A stretch of DNA of 64,000 bases from Beijerinckiaceae bacterium (lineage in GTDB: Bacteria > Bacteroidota > Bacteroidia > Chitinophagales > Chitinophagaceae): contig CAJCIQ010000163.1 in NCBI GenBank assembly GCA_903970475.1, positions 1-64,000 on the forward strand, written 5' to 3'. Shown here one piece after another: positions 1 through 9,003 of the stretch. Each line of letters starts with the position of its first letter. The first letter of the stretch is position 1. The translations under genes were made by a program, and so were the position numbers. The notes below the pieces were generated by a model that saw nothing but the letters and a program-made list of their open reading frames with translations, did not search any database and was not told the origin of the DNA.

Positions 1-352
1 CGTACATTTCTGTGGAGGTTAGGCTGCCACTACCTGCCACGTCTCTCAATAACAGGCCCCCCAACCCTAACCATCCGTTATCAAATTTATTCCTAAGTAC
101 CTGGGCATCCCCGAATACACTCATCGTTTGATAAGGAACCGCCATGATGGAGCTCCATTGATTGCGGTAATTGGCTCCTAAACGGTAATCCGCATCGGGG
201 AGGAAGCCTGTATTGGCGGGATTTACCACAAGAGGCGCATTCCAAAACTGGGAGAATTGCAGGTCCTGGGCGTGCAATAGGTTATAGGGTCCTTGCGTAA
301 AGAACAGCCCCAATACCCACAAAGCGCTGGTAAACCGCGCAGCCTTTTTCAT
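1..352 (-). CDS. PorP/SprF family type IX secretion membrane protein (3' part outside window)
   Basis: The reading frame begins at the ATG ending at 352 and runs off the left edge, so only about 117 N-terminal residues are visible. A basic, hydrophobic signal peptide is followed by AQDLQFSQFWNAPLVVNPAN and then by LGANYRNQW and a PYQTMSVFGD-like stretch. This is the typical start of PorP/SprF family beta-barrel proteins, which in Bacteroidota accompany type IX secretion and outer-membrane attachment of large adhesins. It lies 19 bases downstream of the giant secreted protein at 372-4112 on the same strand, the usual order for such a substrate and its dedicated PorP-like partner (the SprB-SprF arrangement). 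Family assignment is firm. The partnership is inferred from position. Confidence 0.85.
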   Translation of the reverse strand, partial: MKKAARFTSALWVLGLFFTQGPYNLLHAQDLQFSQFWNAPLVVNPANTGFLPDADYRLGANYRNQWSSIMAVPYQTMSVFGDAQVLRNKFDNGWLGLGGLLLRDVAGSGSLTSTEMY

Positions 353-371
353 AATGTTTTGTCTTTTGAAC

Positions 372-3300
372 TCAACGCAGTAAGGTTATATCTCCCGTTT
401 TTGTTGTTTTCGTTCCATTGGTAAACTCCACACTTAAAGTATACGCATAAACATCCATGGCCTGGAGGACACCTTTATAGGTCCCGTCCCATCCATCATC
501 CGGATTGTTAGATTGATAAACGACCTGTCCCCAACGATTATAGATTCTCCATTCCATTTTTCCAATACCAAAACCCCTGACCTTGATGATCGCATTCACA
601 CCAAATCTTTGGGGGGTAAAAGCATTGGGCACATCTAACTCGGGAACGATGATGGCACTTACCGCCTGACATACGGTATCCGTACAACCATTTGCGTTGA
701 AAGCGATCAGACATGCATTATAAGTCGAAGAGGAATTGTACTGATGTTGCACCGTATCCCGGCTGGTTGTAACCAGGCTATCCCCGTCCCCGAATATCCA
801 TTCAAACTTAACGGCATCGGAGGAGGAATTATTGGTAAATATGACAGGCGTATTCTGAGTAGGCGGATTAGGAGCCCAGGTATAGGCAGCCGTTGGTTTA
901 GCAAATAGGTTAATGGTTTGGGTCGTAGAATCGAGCTTGTTACAAGTAGACGTATCTGTAACGACCAGTTTTACCGTATAGGCTCCTGGATTGGGATACA
1001 AATGAGTAGGGCTTTCTAAATTGGACGAATCCCCATCTCCGAAATACCATTCCCAGGTCATTCCACCCTGAGAATCGTCAGTAAATATCGCATTATAAGG
1101 TGTGCAGCCCGTGGGAGGCGTGGTAAACTGTGCTTTCACCAATGCCGATACGTGCAATATAGTCGAAACCGTATCAGGCGCATTGCAATAATTGGTATCT
1201 GCAAGTATCAGCTGTACCGTATAGACCCCAGCTGTCGGATAGGCATGTGTCTGTGAATTTAATCCAGCCCGTACCAAAGCACTATTATCCCCAAAACTCC
1301 AGGTAAAAGAAGTATCGCTGAAAGGTGGCGCACTTGGAGCCAAGGTGGATGTATTGGTAAAAACATAGGCCAGATCCGTACAAGGCGGGATTTTAACATC
1401 CGTGAAACTTGGGGTGGCCCTATTGTCGGCAGCCCTGATATAGGTATAAGAAGTATCCGATACATTACAAGCCGATGAATCCACCGAGATCAGCATGATC
1501 TTATAGACGCCTATATTGGTATAGGTATGGCTGGTATTGGGGACAGCCGTAGTTACCGAAGGGCTGCCATCGCCGAAATTCCAGATATAGGTAACCGCAT
1601 TACCTATGGTATCGGTAAAGTTGACCAGCAATGGAATACAACCCAGGTTAGAGAAGGCTTTACCCTTAATCGAAGCCTTCGCACCGCTGCCCACCCCCGC
1701 CAGGTTAAAGGCAATCTTTACCCCAGCCTCATTACACCCACCTTCGGGTCCGGTAAGCGATCCTGTCCCCAACGTACCATTGACAGGCGCAAAGGCCCTG
1801 GCTGTAGTTGGAAAATAAGCGCCTCCATAGCAGTTGGCGCAGATCCCCTCATATATAACACCATTCTGGTCGAAGCGGCTTGTCCCTCCGTCTACGTGCT
1901 CCTGAAAACGTCCCCCGAATTGGCCAAAATAGGTACCATAGAGCTGGGCGGTAGCATCCTTTTTCATCACGAAAAAGTAAAAGTCACTACCATCAGTGGT
2001 TTTTTGAACCGCGTCTACTGTTATAGGCAGGTTGATTGTTCCAGAGGAAGGATATCCTTCTCCTTTGTCCACAATACCTCCCCATCCTGCTACATATACG
2101 TTTTCACACCTATCCACCAGGAAGGCTGTTGGAGATATATTTGGACCGGCAGCAGAATAGGGCGTACCAAAGGTGGTAGAATATATATAGGCAGAGAGAT
2201 CAGGCTGCAATTTACAGATAAACTGTCCGGCCGATTGCGTACCATAGGTGGCATTGATGATGGGCCAGCTATTACTGGTCGTAGTCCCCATGATGTAAGG
2301 GAATCCCTTCTTATCAAATTTAAGGCCATAAACCTGGTCAATATCATTTGTCCCTATATAGGTCGTTTTATTGATGCTTACGCTAGTGCCGTTATCATTG
2401 AGCCAGGTCACAAACCCATCGATGCTGCCTGCATTGGCCGACTGAATGATTCCTGAAGGAGGCACTTCGGGAAGGTTATTGCTCATCGTGCCTCCTCCTA
2501 CATACAACTGCCCCGTCAAAGGACTTACGTCAATGACATAACAGGCATCATCATACTGCCCACCGAAATAAGAACTCCAGAGGACACTATTAACGGCTGC
2601 ACTCACCTTTAAAATTAACCCATCCTGACCTCCGGCGTTGCTGCTTTGGAAGCCACCCGTGGTTGGGAAGTCAGAAGACCTGGTGCAGGAAACCATGTAG
2701 ATATTATCGTTTGCGTCCAGAGCCGCTTCACCCCTGGCATCATCCCCGTAATTCTGTTTGATGGATTGAGCACCCGGAGGTGTTTCATAGTTGTCTGTTA
2801 TGTTAGATCCATCAGAACCTGTTCCTCCAATGACGATGGAGCCCATCAGGGTGGTTCCATCGTTAGAGATTTTGGAAATAAAGATGTCCCAGTTGCCACC
2901 GCTGCCTACCATAGGCACCGTTTTTGGAAAATCCCCCGACAGCGTATGACCAACCACCACCAGGTCCCCGTTATGGTTCTCAATCAGAGAAGTGGGTAAT
3001 TCCACATCTTGTGCTCCGCCCAGGTAAGCGCCCCATTCCTCAGTGCTTCCATTGGAAGACAATTTAATGATGGCTATATCGGGTGGGTAGAGGGTGATAT
3101 GCCCTCCAGGTCCATGGAAACCCGGAGAAAAAGAAGTGCCCGTCGTCAAAAATCCAGCTTGAGCAACCCCTCCCATATACATGCTTCCATCCGAGCCATA
3201 GGTGGCTGTAAATCCCCAGTTATCGCCTTTACTACCCGTAAAGGAGCAAAACACCAAATTGGGATCGATGATTAAGGTTTTGGAATGATCATACTCGTCG

Positions 3301-4112
3301 GCTGAAAAGGTGACGATATGCCCCTTTACCTTATAGTGTACGTTGATGGTTGTTCTACCTGAATCTCCGGGGACGTAGGAATCCGGCTCCAATTCCAGGT
3401 TTTCACCAACAGGGGTTACTACGTGGAGCTGCTCTCCTTTTACATAGAGCCTGCTAACCGAATCATATTGAAGCTTGACCTGAGAGAGATCTGCTCCTGG
3501 GTGAACGATGAGTGTATATTTCAACAAACCTTTTTCAGAATAATACCGGACATCTATCCCAGGATACATCTCTTTGTAGATAACGCCGTTGAATATGCGG
3601 CAACGCGAGGCCCATTTGGACGGATCGTTGCCGATAAAATAGCTATTGTAGCGGGTAGCCATCTTATCAGGGACAATCTCCGGAGAGGCATTGGCGCCCT
3701 GAAAGGTCACATTATAGACTTGGGTATTATACGCCACCGCTCCTTCATTGGGTGTCTCCAGACCGGTACCGGAGGAAACAAGCGCACCAGTACCGTTCAC
3801 AAACCCTGCTCCATGAGGTGTAGCCGTTTGATGCATGTTATTATACAAGGCATGGGTAGTAACCTGTCCGGTGATGGGCTTTCCTGTTTTGGGATCTATA
3901 GGTTGGCGCAAAAGCACCGTATACCCATTCTTTCCCAGGAAAAAACCACTTTCCTGCATGTCTGCGCTAAAAAGTACCGAGGATACCCACTGCCCTTTGT
4001 TTTCTATAAATTGTAAACTGTTCGGGGATTGAGCCCTGAGCAAGGTGGTAGGTCCTATTATAGCAAGCAATAGGAAAAAAAAGATCTGCCTGGTTTTAGA
4101 CATTGTGCTCAT
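372..4112 (-). CDS. Giant secreted PKD-repeat protein with gliding-motility type C-terminal sorting domain
   Basis: This 1246-residue protein starts with a signal peptide (two near-adjacent Met starts, residues 1 and 4). The sequence NSLQFIENKGQW follows, which marks the N-terminal domain common in DUF7948/SBBP-type Bacteroidota proteins. SBBP-like beta-propeller repeats fill roughly residues 280-770. Several PKD domains follow at about 820-1150, recognised by repeated YIWNFGDGSP / WEWYFGDGDSS motifs. The end, from LDVPNAFTPQ through WRIYNRWGQVVYQS to GDITLLR, is a type B C-terminal sorting signal of the type IX secretion system (CHU_C / gliding motility-associated domain). It is therefore expected to be exported and attached to the cell surface, probably with the PorP/SprF protein encoded just downstream. 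Its ligand is unknown; adhesion or glycan binding is an inference. Confidence 0.88.
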   Translation of the reverse strand: MSTMSKTRQIFFFLLLAIIGPTTLLRAQSPNSLQFIENKGQWVSSVLFSADMQESGFFLGKNGYTVLLRQPIDPKTGKPITGQVTTHALYNNMHQTATPHGAGFVNGTGALVSSGTGLETPNEGAVAYNTQVYNVTFQGANASPEIVPDKMATRYNSYFIGNDPSKWASRCRIFNGVIYKEMYPGIDVRYYSEKGLLKYTLIVHPGADLSQVKLQYDSVSRLYVKGEQLHVVTPVGENLELEPDSYVPGDSGRTTINVHYKVKGHIVTFSADEYDHSKTLIIDPNLVFCSFTGSKGDNWGFTATYGSDGSMYMGGVAQAGFLTTGTSFSPGFHGPGGHITLYPPDIAIIKLSSNGSTEEWGAYLGGAQDVELPTSLIENHNGDLVVVGHTLSGDFPKTVPMVGSGGNWDIFISKISNDGTTLMGSIVIGGTGSDGSNITDNYETPPGAQSIKQNYGDDARGEAALDANDNIYMVSCTRSSDFPTTGGFQSSNAGGQDGLILKVSAAVNSVLWSSYFGGQYDDACYVIDVSPLTGQLYVGGGTMSNNLPEVPPSGIIQSANAGSIDGFVTWLNDNGTSVSINKTTYIGTNDIDQVYGLKFDKKGFPYIMGTTTSNSWPIINATYGTQSAGQFICKLQPDLSAYIYSTTFGTPYSAAGPNISPTAFLVDRCENVYVAGWGGIVDKGEGYPSSGTINLPITVDAVQKTTDGSDFYFFVMKKDATAQLYGTYFGQFGGRFQEHVDGGTSRFDQNGVIYEGICANCYGGAYFPTTARAFAPVNGTLGTGSLTGPEGGCNEAGVKIAFNLAGVGSGAKASIKGKAFSNLGCIPLLVNFTDTIGNAVTYIWNFGDGSPSVTTAVPNTSHTYTNIGVYKIMLISVDSSACNVSDTSYTYIRAADNRATPSFTDVKIPPCTDLAYVFTNTSTLAPSAPPFSDTSFTWSFGDNSALVRAGLNSQTHAYPTAGVYTVQLILADTNYCNAPDTVSTILHVSALVKAQFTTPPTGCTPYNAIFTDDSQGGMTWEWYFGDGDSSNLESPTHLYPNPGAYTVKLVVTDTSTCNKLDSTTQTINLFAKPTAAYTWAPNPPTQNTPVIFTNNSSSDAVKFEWIFGDGDSLVTTSRDTVQHQYNSSSTYNACLIAFNANGCTDTVCQAVSAIIVPELDVPNAFTPQRFGVNAIIKVRGFGIGKMEWRIYNRWGQVVYQSNNPDDGWDGTYKGVLQAMDVYAYTLSVEFTNGTKTTKTGDITLLR

Positions 4113-4154
4113 CGAGATGAATTAAATAACGGCAGGTGGCGTCTAAATCTTATA

Positions 4155-6260
4155 CTAAGATATCTTACTCCAGGCAGTTTTACCCTTTTGCGACAAAAGG
4201 AATTCCTTTATTATCCTGTTTTCAGAAGTCGAGAGATCGGGATCTTTTTCGGCGATACTGAAAGCCTCCTGTTTGGCCAGCTCCAAAAGGTGCTTGTCTT
4301 GGACTATAGAAGCCAGCTTAAAGTTTAACAACCCGCTCTGGCGAGTTCCTTCAATATCACCAGGGCCCCTTAATTCCAGGTCTTTCTCAGCAATGTCAAA
4401 GCCATTGTTGGTCGATGTCATGATTTGCACCCTTTCCCTGGCCTCGTTTCCCAGTTTTGGGCCCGTCATCAGGATACAATAACTCTGTTCAGCACCCCTT
4501 CCTACCCTTCCCCTGAGCTGGTGCAACTGGGACAAACCAAACTTTTCGGTGCTTTCAATGACCATTACACTGGCATTCGGAACGTTAACACCCACTTCTA
4601 TGACAGTAGTAGAGACCATAATGTGGGTATCTCCGTTGATAAATCGCTGCATGTTGGTCTCCTTTACTTCCGCCTTCTGGCGTCCATGAACCATACTGAT
4701 CCAGTACGCAGGCTCCGGGAAGTAGGCTTTGACGTTCTCATACCCCTTCATCAGGTCCTCATAGGCCAATTTCTCGGATTCTTCTATGAGGGGGAAGATA
4801 ATGTAAGCTTGCCTCCCTTTGGCGATTTCGGCTTTGATAAAATCCATGACCTGGGGTCGCTTGGACTCATATCTGTGGACCGTCTTGATAGGTTTTCGAC
4901 CGGGAGGCAGTTCGTCCATGACGCTATAATCCAGGTCTCCGTAGGCTGTCATGGCCAGGGTACGGGGAATGGGGGTAGCTGTCATGACCAGGACATGGGG
5001 CGGAATGGCTGCCTTTTTCCAGAGGCTGGCCCTTTGGGCGACGCCGAACCGATGTTGCTCATCAATCACGGCCAGGCCCAGTTTTTTGAATTGGACATGA
5101 TCCTCAATCAACGCATGTGTCCCGATAACAATGTCAATGCTCCCTTCTTCCAAACCTTTCAACACCTCCTTTCTCCTGGCGGATTTGGTGGAACCAGTAA
5201 GAATGGCCACTTTAACCGGAAGGGGTTCCAACATCTTGGCGATCCCCTCGAAGTGCTGTTGGGAAAGGATTTCTGTGGGCGCCATCAGACAGCCCTGATA
5301 ACCATTATCTACTGCCAGCAATAACGAAAGAAGGGCTACAATAGTTTTACCGCTACCAACATCCCCCTGAAGTAATCGATTCATTTGGTGCCCCATTCCT
5401 GTGTCCTGCCGGATTTCCCTCAGCACCCGTTTTTGAGCACCCGTTAATTCAAAAGGCAATAGGTCCCTGAAAAAACCATGAAACAAATCCCCCACCTTTT
5501 CAAATACGGGACCTTTGGACCCTTGGTGGCGTTGAAGCTTTATTAATTGCAGGCGCAATTGGGTAAAAAAGAATTCTTCGAATTTAAGGCGATCCAGGGC
5601 CTTTTGGAATAAATCGGGTCTGGCCGGAAAGTGGATCTGTCTGTAGGCATCATACCTGGGTAAAAAGCCATGCCGGGCCATCATGGAAGGGGGCAGGTTT
5701 TCCGGAAGGTCCTGAGGACTCAGCATCTCAAACAATTGCCCTACCAGTTTTCCGATTTGCCTTCCATTGAGGGCCCTGGCCTTCAGCTTTTCTGTAGAAG
5801 GATAAACGGGCTCTAAAAATGGCTTCCCATTTGTCTTTTCCGGAACAAACTCCTCCAGTTCCGGATGCACAATCTGGGGCTTGCCCATGAAAAAAGTAAC
5901 CTTTCCGAATACCAGGTACCTGGCCCCTCTCTGAATCCGTTTTTGCGCCCAGGCCATGCCCTGAAACCAGGTTAATTCCAAAGGTCCTGTACCATCATTT
6001 AAGGTAGCCACCAGGCGCCTGGACCTTTTGTCCCCCTGTTCCTCCAAACTCATGATCATCCCCGAAACCTGCACAAAATCCGACTGGGGATGCAGTGAGG
6101 CTATGGGAACCACCTTCGTTCTGTCAATATGCCGGAATGGAAAATGCTCCAACAGGTCCCTGAAAGTAAATATCTGTAACTCCTTTTGCAGCAGTTCCGC
6201 TCTTTGGGGTCCAACGCCCTTCAGGTACTCTATGGGGCTAGTCAATATCGAGGAGCTCAT
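4155..6260 (-). CDS. recG: ATP-dependent DNA helicase RecG
   Basis: This 701-residue protein matches the normal RecG length (about 690). It has an N-terminal wedge/OB region (first 200 residues, with the helix-hairpin-like EYLKGVGPQRAELLQ), Walker A GDVGSGKT near residue 300, a DEQH box (VIDEQHRFGVAQRA) near 400, the TATPIPRTLA motif, and the C-terminal helicase motif QLRGRVGRGAEQSYC. RecG remodels stalled replication forks and branch-migrates Holliday junctions. It begins 18 bases after the MgtC-type gene on the same strand and is probably cotranscribed. A TAnnTTTG match at 6267-6274 directly before the ATG could give a near-leaderless transcript but may be chance. Confidence 0.97.
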   Translation of the reverse strand: MSSSILTSPIEYLKGVGPQRAELLQKELQIFTFRDLLEHFPFRHIDRTKVVPIASLHPQSDFVQVSGMIMSLEEQGDKRSRRLVATLNDGTGPLELTWFQGMAWAQKRIQRGARYLVFGKVTFFMGKPQIVHPELEEFVPEKTNGKPFLEPVYPSTEKLKARALNGRQIGKLVGQLFEMLSPQDLPENLPPSMMARHGFLPRYDAYRQIHFPARPDLFQKALDRLKFEEFFFTQLRLQLIKLQRHQGSKGPVFEKVGDLFHGFFRDLLPFELTGAQKRVLREIRQDTGMGHQMNRLLQGDVGSGKTIVALLSLLLAVDNGYQGCLMAPTEILSQQHFEGIAKMLEPLPVKVAILTGSTKSARRKEVLKGLEEGSIDIVIGTHALIEDHVQFKKLGLAVIDEQHRFGVAQRASLWKKAAIPPHVLVMTATPIPRTLAMTAYGDLDYSVMDELPPGRKPIKTVHRYESKRPQVMDFIKAEIAKGRQAYIIFPLIEESEKLAYEDLMKGYENVKAYFPEPAYWISMVHGRQKAEVKETNMQRFINGDTHIMVSTTVIEVGVNVPNASVMVIESTEKFGLSQLHQLRGRVGRGAEQSYCILMTGPKLGNEARERVQIMTSTNNGFDIAEKDLELRGPGDIEGTRQSGLLNFKLASIVQDKHLLELAKQEAFSIAEKDPDLSTSENRIIKEFLLSQKGKTAWSKIS

Positions 6261-6278
6261 TCCTCACAAAATTAAGGA

Positions 6279-6923
6279 TCAGTTGCTAAAGCATATGATG
6301 CGATCCTCACCCACCAGCCAGTTGTCCAGCCGGGTGAAATAGGCCTGGTTCCCATACAACTCATACCATACCGTCACCTCTTTATGATCCCTGCTTTCTT
6401 TCCTTTTCATGAATTTGATTTTATGCCGCTGGAAATCCTTTTCCAGGGATTCTATGCTAAGACTACCCCCATGCTCGTAGGTGAGCTTATAAATGCGATA
6501 CTGATGCCATGTATCAATGCGCGCCTGTACATACTCAAATCCCGCCAGCACCACCAAGGCTGCACCCGTCGTGATTAAGGCCAACAGGTAGTTGCCCGAT
6601 CCCACCGCCATCCCTATGGCGGAAGCCACCCAGATAGCCGTTGCCGTAGTCAGGCCGGATACCGACAGGTTGTCTTTGAAGATAACCCCAGCCCCCAGAA
6701 ATCCTATTCCCTGCACAATGTTAGAGGCAATCCTGTCCGGATTGTTGGGTCCACCCAGGTACTGGGATGTGATCGTGATCAAACAGGCCCCCACACTGAT
6801 CATGGTCAGGGTCCTGAAACCCGCAGCCTTACTGCGGTATTCACGTTCTATTCCCATGGCCGCACCCAGGGCCATGGAGATCAGGATTTTCATCAAATCC
6901 ACGTTAGCCAAAAAGAAATGCAT
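6279..6923 (-). CDS. MgtC/SapB family inner-membrane protein
   Basis: The 214-residue protein opens with four or five hydrophobic segments and carries the family core motifs GAAMGIEREYRSKAAGFRT, GIGFLGAGVIFKD and GLTTATAIWVASAIG. A soluble C-terminal domain of about 75 residues follows. MgtC/SapB proteins are inner-membrane proteins; the best-studied member modulates F-type ATPase under magnesium limitation, but most environmental homologues have no proven role. It lies 4 bases after the ThuA-like gene and 18 bases before recG, all on the minus strand, suggesting one transcript. Family assignment is secure and physiological function is open. Confidence 0.9.
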   Translation of the reverse strand: MHFFLANVDLMKILISMALGAAMGIEREYRSKAAGFRTLTMISVGACLITITSQYLGGPNNPDRIASNIVQGIGFLGAGVIFKDNLSVSGLTTATAIWVASAIGMAVGSGNYLLALITTGAALVVLAGFEYVQARIDTWHQYRIYKLTYEHGGSLSIESLEKDFQRHKIKFMKRKESRDHKEVTVWYELYGNQAYFTRLDNWLVGEDRIICFSN

Positions 6924-6927
6924 ATCC

Positions 6928-7731
6928 TTATTTTTTCTTTCCGATTGCGTAATCTATCCCCCCCAGCACGTGTTGGAGGAACAAAGGGTCGGACCAACTC
7001 TCATCCGTATGTCCCAGCTCCGTGTAAAAAGCCCTGCCTCCATCATAATTGTGCTTCCAGGCCATGGGATGAACGGTAGATCTGGGCATGTTGTTCTGGT
7101 ATGAGCTTTCATCAATGGTGATGAGCACATGCAGGTCCGGTTGGATATCCCTGAAGTTGTACCACTCATCAAACCTGGACCAGGTGGTCGGCAGTTGACG
7201 GGTGGAAATATCTGTGGAATCCACAATGTGCAGGGTTGCCTGCTGCTGGTTGGGATGCTTCACGAAATAAGCGCCTACCAGCTTTCCATACCAGGTCCAC
7301 CCATACTCCGTATCCGTAGCAGCATGGATACCCACAAACCCCTTCCCTTTTTCAATGAAGTGCTGAAAAGCCAATTCCTGGGCACTGTCCAGAAAATCAC
7401 CTGTTGTACTCAGGAAAACAATGGCGTCATACCGGGCCAGGTTTTGATCCGTAAATACGGAAACATCCTCTGAGGTATCCACCTCAAAACCGTTAGCGGC
7501 TCCCAGTTGCAGGATAGCCAGTTTGCCGACGCCAATAGAGCCATGCCGGTATCCAGCGGTTTTACTGAACACCAGTACACGGGGTTTATGCACGGCGGCC
7601 ATGTTTAACGACGGCTGGCAGGCAGCATATGCCGACGTTAATGAAAAGGAAGACGCAAGTGCTGCCTGCGTCTTCAGCGCAATAGCGAATAATGCGATAC
7701 AAACGAAACGAATAAGGTTATACATGGGCAA
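6928..7731 (-). CDS. Secreted ThuA-like domain protein
   Basis: The 267-residue protein has a signal peptide of about 25 residues. The motifs KPRVLVFSKTAGYRHGSI, YDAIVFLSTTGDFLDSAQ, GFVGIHAATDTEY and a C-terminal GGRAFYTELGHTDESWSD belong to the ThuA family, a glutamine-amidotransferase-like fold. ThuA proteins are linked to trehalose or sucrose utilisation in rhizobia. In Bacteroidota, exported ThuA domains are common and occur alone or fused to glucose-dehydrogenase and cytochrome-like domains, with unproven function. Here the domain stands alone. It is first in an apparent unit with the MgtC-type gene (4-base gap) and recG. Confidence 0.9.
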   Translation of the reverse strand: MPMYNLIRFVCIALFAIALKTQAALASSFSLTSAYAACQPSLNMAAVHKPRVLVFSKTAGYRHGSIGVGKLAILQLGAANGFEVDTSEDVSVFTDQNLARYDAIVFLSTTGDFLDSAQELAFQHFIEKGKGFVGIHAATDTEYGWTWYGKLVGAYFVKHPNQQQATLHIVDSTDISTRQLPTTWSRFDEWYNFRDIQPDLHVLITIDESSYQNNMPRSTVHPMAWKHNYDGGRAFYTELGHTDESWSDPLFLQHVLGGIDYAIGKKK

Positions 7732-7812
7732 TCGTATTGATTGCTCAATTTACGCATAAACCCTTATCCCTGAAACCATCTATATTTCTGGCCGCCCCAG
7801 GGGCAACCCCTC

Positions 7813-8865
7813 TTAAAACCTCCATTTAAACCCAAGGTTCAGGCCCAGGCCTCCGATGTTGATATAGGACTTCAAATCATTGGACGGCGCGTTGTCGTTT
7901 TGATAAGAGGGATGAAGGTTGGTCTGGGGATTATCTGTCGGTGTATTGGAACTAGCCGTAAGGGTCGACACATAAGTGGTATACCTTTCTGCTGTAGATA
8001 ACCCACTGAGGCCGACAGTTGAAGTCGCAACAGTGGCGCCTGTGGAAGGGTTAATTACCACATCTGTTTCATTATACTTAGTCACTTCCTTAGACTTGCT
8101 TTCTACCGGTACATTCCTGTACTCTGCTTCCAGGTATACCTCCAGTTTATGGCAAAGCGGATAAGACACCCCAAATGCACCCTGGAACCCCAAAGTTGCA
8201 TTGGGCTTCACTTCCTCATCCCTGTGGAAAACAGCCTCTGTCGGAAAGAGTGATCCGCCCACCTCTGTTTCTCCGGCGGCCATTCCATCGGTATGGATTT
8301 TCAGTCTCCCATACACAGGAATAACCAGTCCAAAGCGTACATATGGATTCAGCCCCTCCTTGTGCCCTGCATTGATGACAACGGCGGGAGCCACGTCAAT
8401 ATCATCGACATATCCCCTGGATGTAAGGTTCAATAAGGTAGTGGCCGCACTCGGTGTTTGCCCTTCTTCATACCAAACCTGGTTGGTCATCAGGTTCTTA
8501 TTGCTCTGAAAATAGTGGGCCGCGATTTCGAAGCTCACATACTTACTCACGTCCATGCCTATGGTCAATCCGGTCCTCCAACCCGCACCATAGGAGCCCG
8601 TTAATATCTTGTTGGAGATGATGGACGTTTGTTGCCCGGTACTAGGGTCAACATAAGCAACGGTCTGATAAGGGCCAAAGGGACCGACATTCGGAAATTC
8701 TCCAGGGGAAACATTGAAAAAGTTTCCTCCATTGATAGCCAGATAGAACTTGGGCCACTGATGATGGCGGCCAGACGCTTCATGGGGTGTGTTCGTCATT
8801 TGCTGGGCCATGGAGCTGGAGCCCATGGCGGTGCATAGCATGGCAATTGCAATCGTTTTCTTCAT
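7813..8865 (-). CDS. Predicted outer-membrane beta-barrel protein
   Basis: I do not recognise a specific family. The 350-residue protein has a clear signal peptide (MKKTIAIAMLCTAMGSSSMA) and alternating amphipathic strands such as YVSFEIAAHYFQS and KLEVYLEAEYRNVP. It ends in GGLGLNLGFKWRF, with the terminal aromatic typical of Bam-inserted beta-barrels. It is probably an outer-membrane protein of 10-12 strands. A Ser/Thr-rich loop (about residues 265-320) looks surface exposed. It is monocistronic, with its own promoter-like element at 8895-8925 and a divergent neighbour at 9004. Substrate and role are unknown. Confidence 0.7.
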   Translation of the reverse strand: MKKTIAIAMLCTAMGSSSMAQQMTNTPHEASGRHHQWPKFYLAINGGNFFNVSPGEFPNVGPFGPYQTVAYVDPSTGQQTSIISNKILTGSYGAGWRTGLTIGMDVSKYVSFEIAAHYFQSNKNLMTNQVWYEEGQTPSAATTLLNLTSRGYVDDIDVAPAVVINAGHKEGLNPYVRFGLVIPVYGRLKIHTDGMAAGETEVGGSLFPTEAVFHRDEEVKPNATLGFQGAFGVSYPLCHKLEVYLEAEYRNVPVESKSKEVTKYNETDVVINPSTGATVATSTVGLSGLSTAERYTTYVSTLTASSNTPTDNPQTNLHPSYQNDNAPSNDLKSYINIGGLGLNLGFKWRF

Positions 8866-8894
8866 AGTCTTAATTCGTTAGGTTTACTGTTGGT

Positions 8895-8925
8895 CAAATT
8901 AAGTAAAATAGTCCTTAAGCGCAAA
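8895..8925 (-). promoter_or_regulatory. Bacteroidota-type promoter for the 7813-8865 gene
   Basis: Reading the minus strand, TTTG at 8925-8922 is followed by exactly 19 bases and then TTAATTTG at 8902-8895. The known Bacteroidota consensus is a -33 TTTG/TTG, about 19-20 bases, then TAnnTTTG, so this matches the -33 element and spacing, with one mismatch in the -7 box. Transcription would start near 8889, leaving a leader of about 24 bases before the ATG at 8865. Confidence 0.55.
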
Positions 8926-8972
8926 TTTTTCGCCCCTACCGGGCACCTGGCATAACCTCCGCAAGTATTGGC

Positions 8973-8980
8973 TACATTTG
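8973..8980 (+). promoter_or_regulatory. TAnnTTTG -7 box before the GT39 gene
   Basis: TACATTTG is a perfect match to the Bacteroidota -7 consensus and lies 23 bases before the ATG at 9004. The matching -33 TTG is not obvious. The box overlaps the in-frame TTG at 8968 that would otherwise extend the gene, which argues that translation begins at 9004. Confidence 0.45.
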
Positions 8981-9003
8981 CAGCCAAACAGGGAATAAAT
9001 CTC

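Noticed and set aside
1527-2456. Long plus-strand frame of 309 codons within the giant secreted protein
   Set aside because: It is antisense to well-supported PKD and propeller coding sequence and has no domain pattern; it is a by-product of the repeats.
4425-5324. 299-codon plus-strand frame opposite recG
   Set aside because: It covers the conserved helicase motifs in antisense, and its translation shows no family features.
7794-7804. GCCCCAGGGGC palindrome between two minus-strand genes
   Set aside because: It has no loop to form a hairpin and no T-tract; too short to call.
8968-9003. TTG-initiated extension of the GT39 gene
   Set aside because: The extension overlaps a perfect TAnnTTTG promoter box, and the added residues do not belong to the family.
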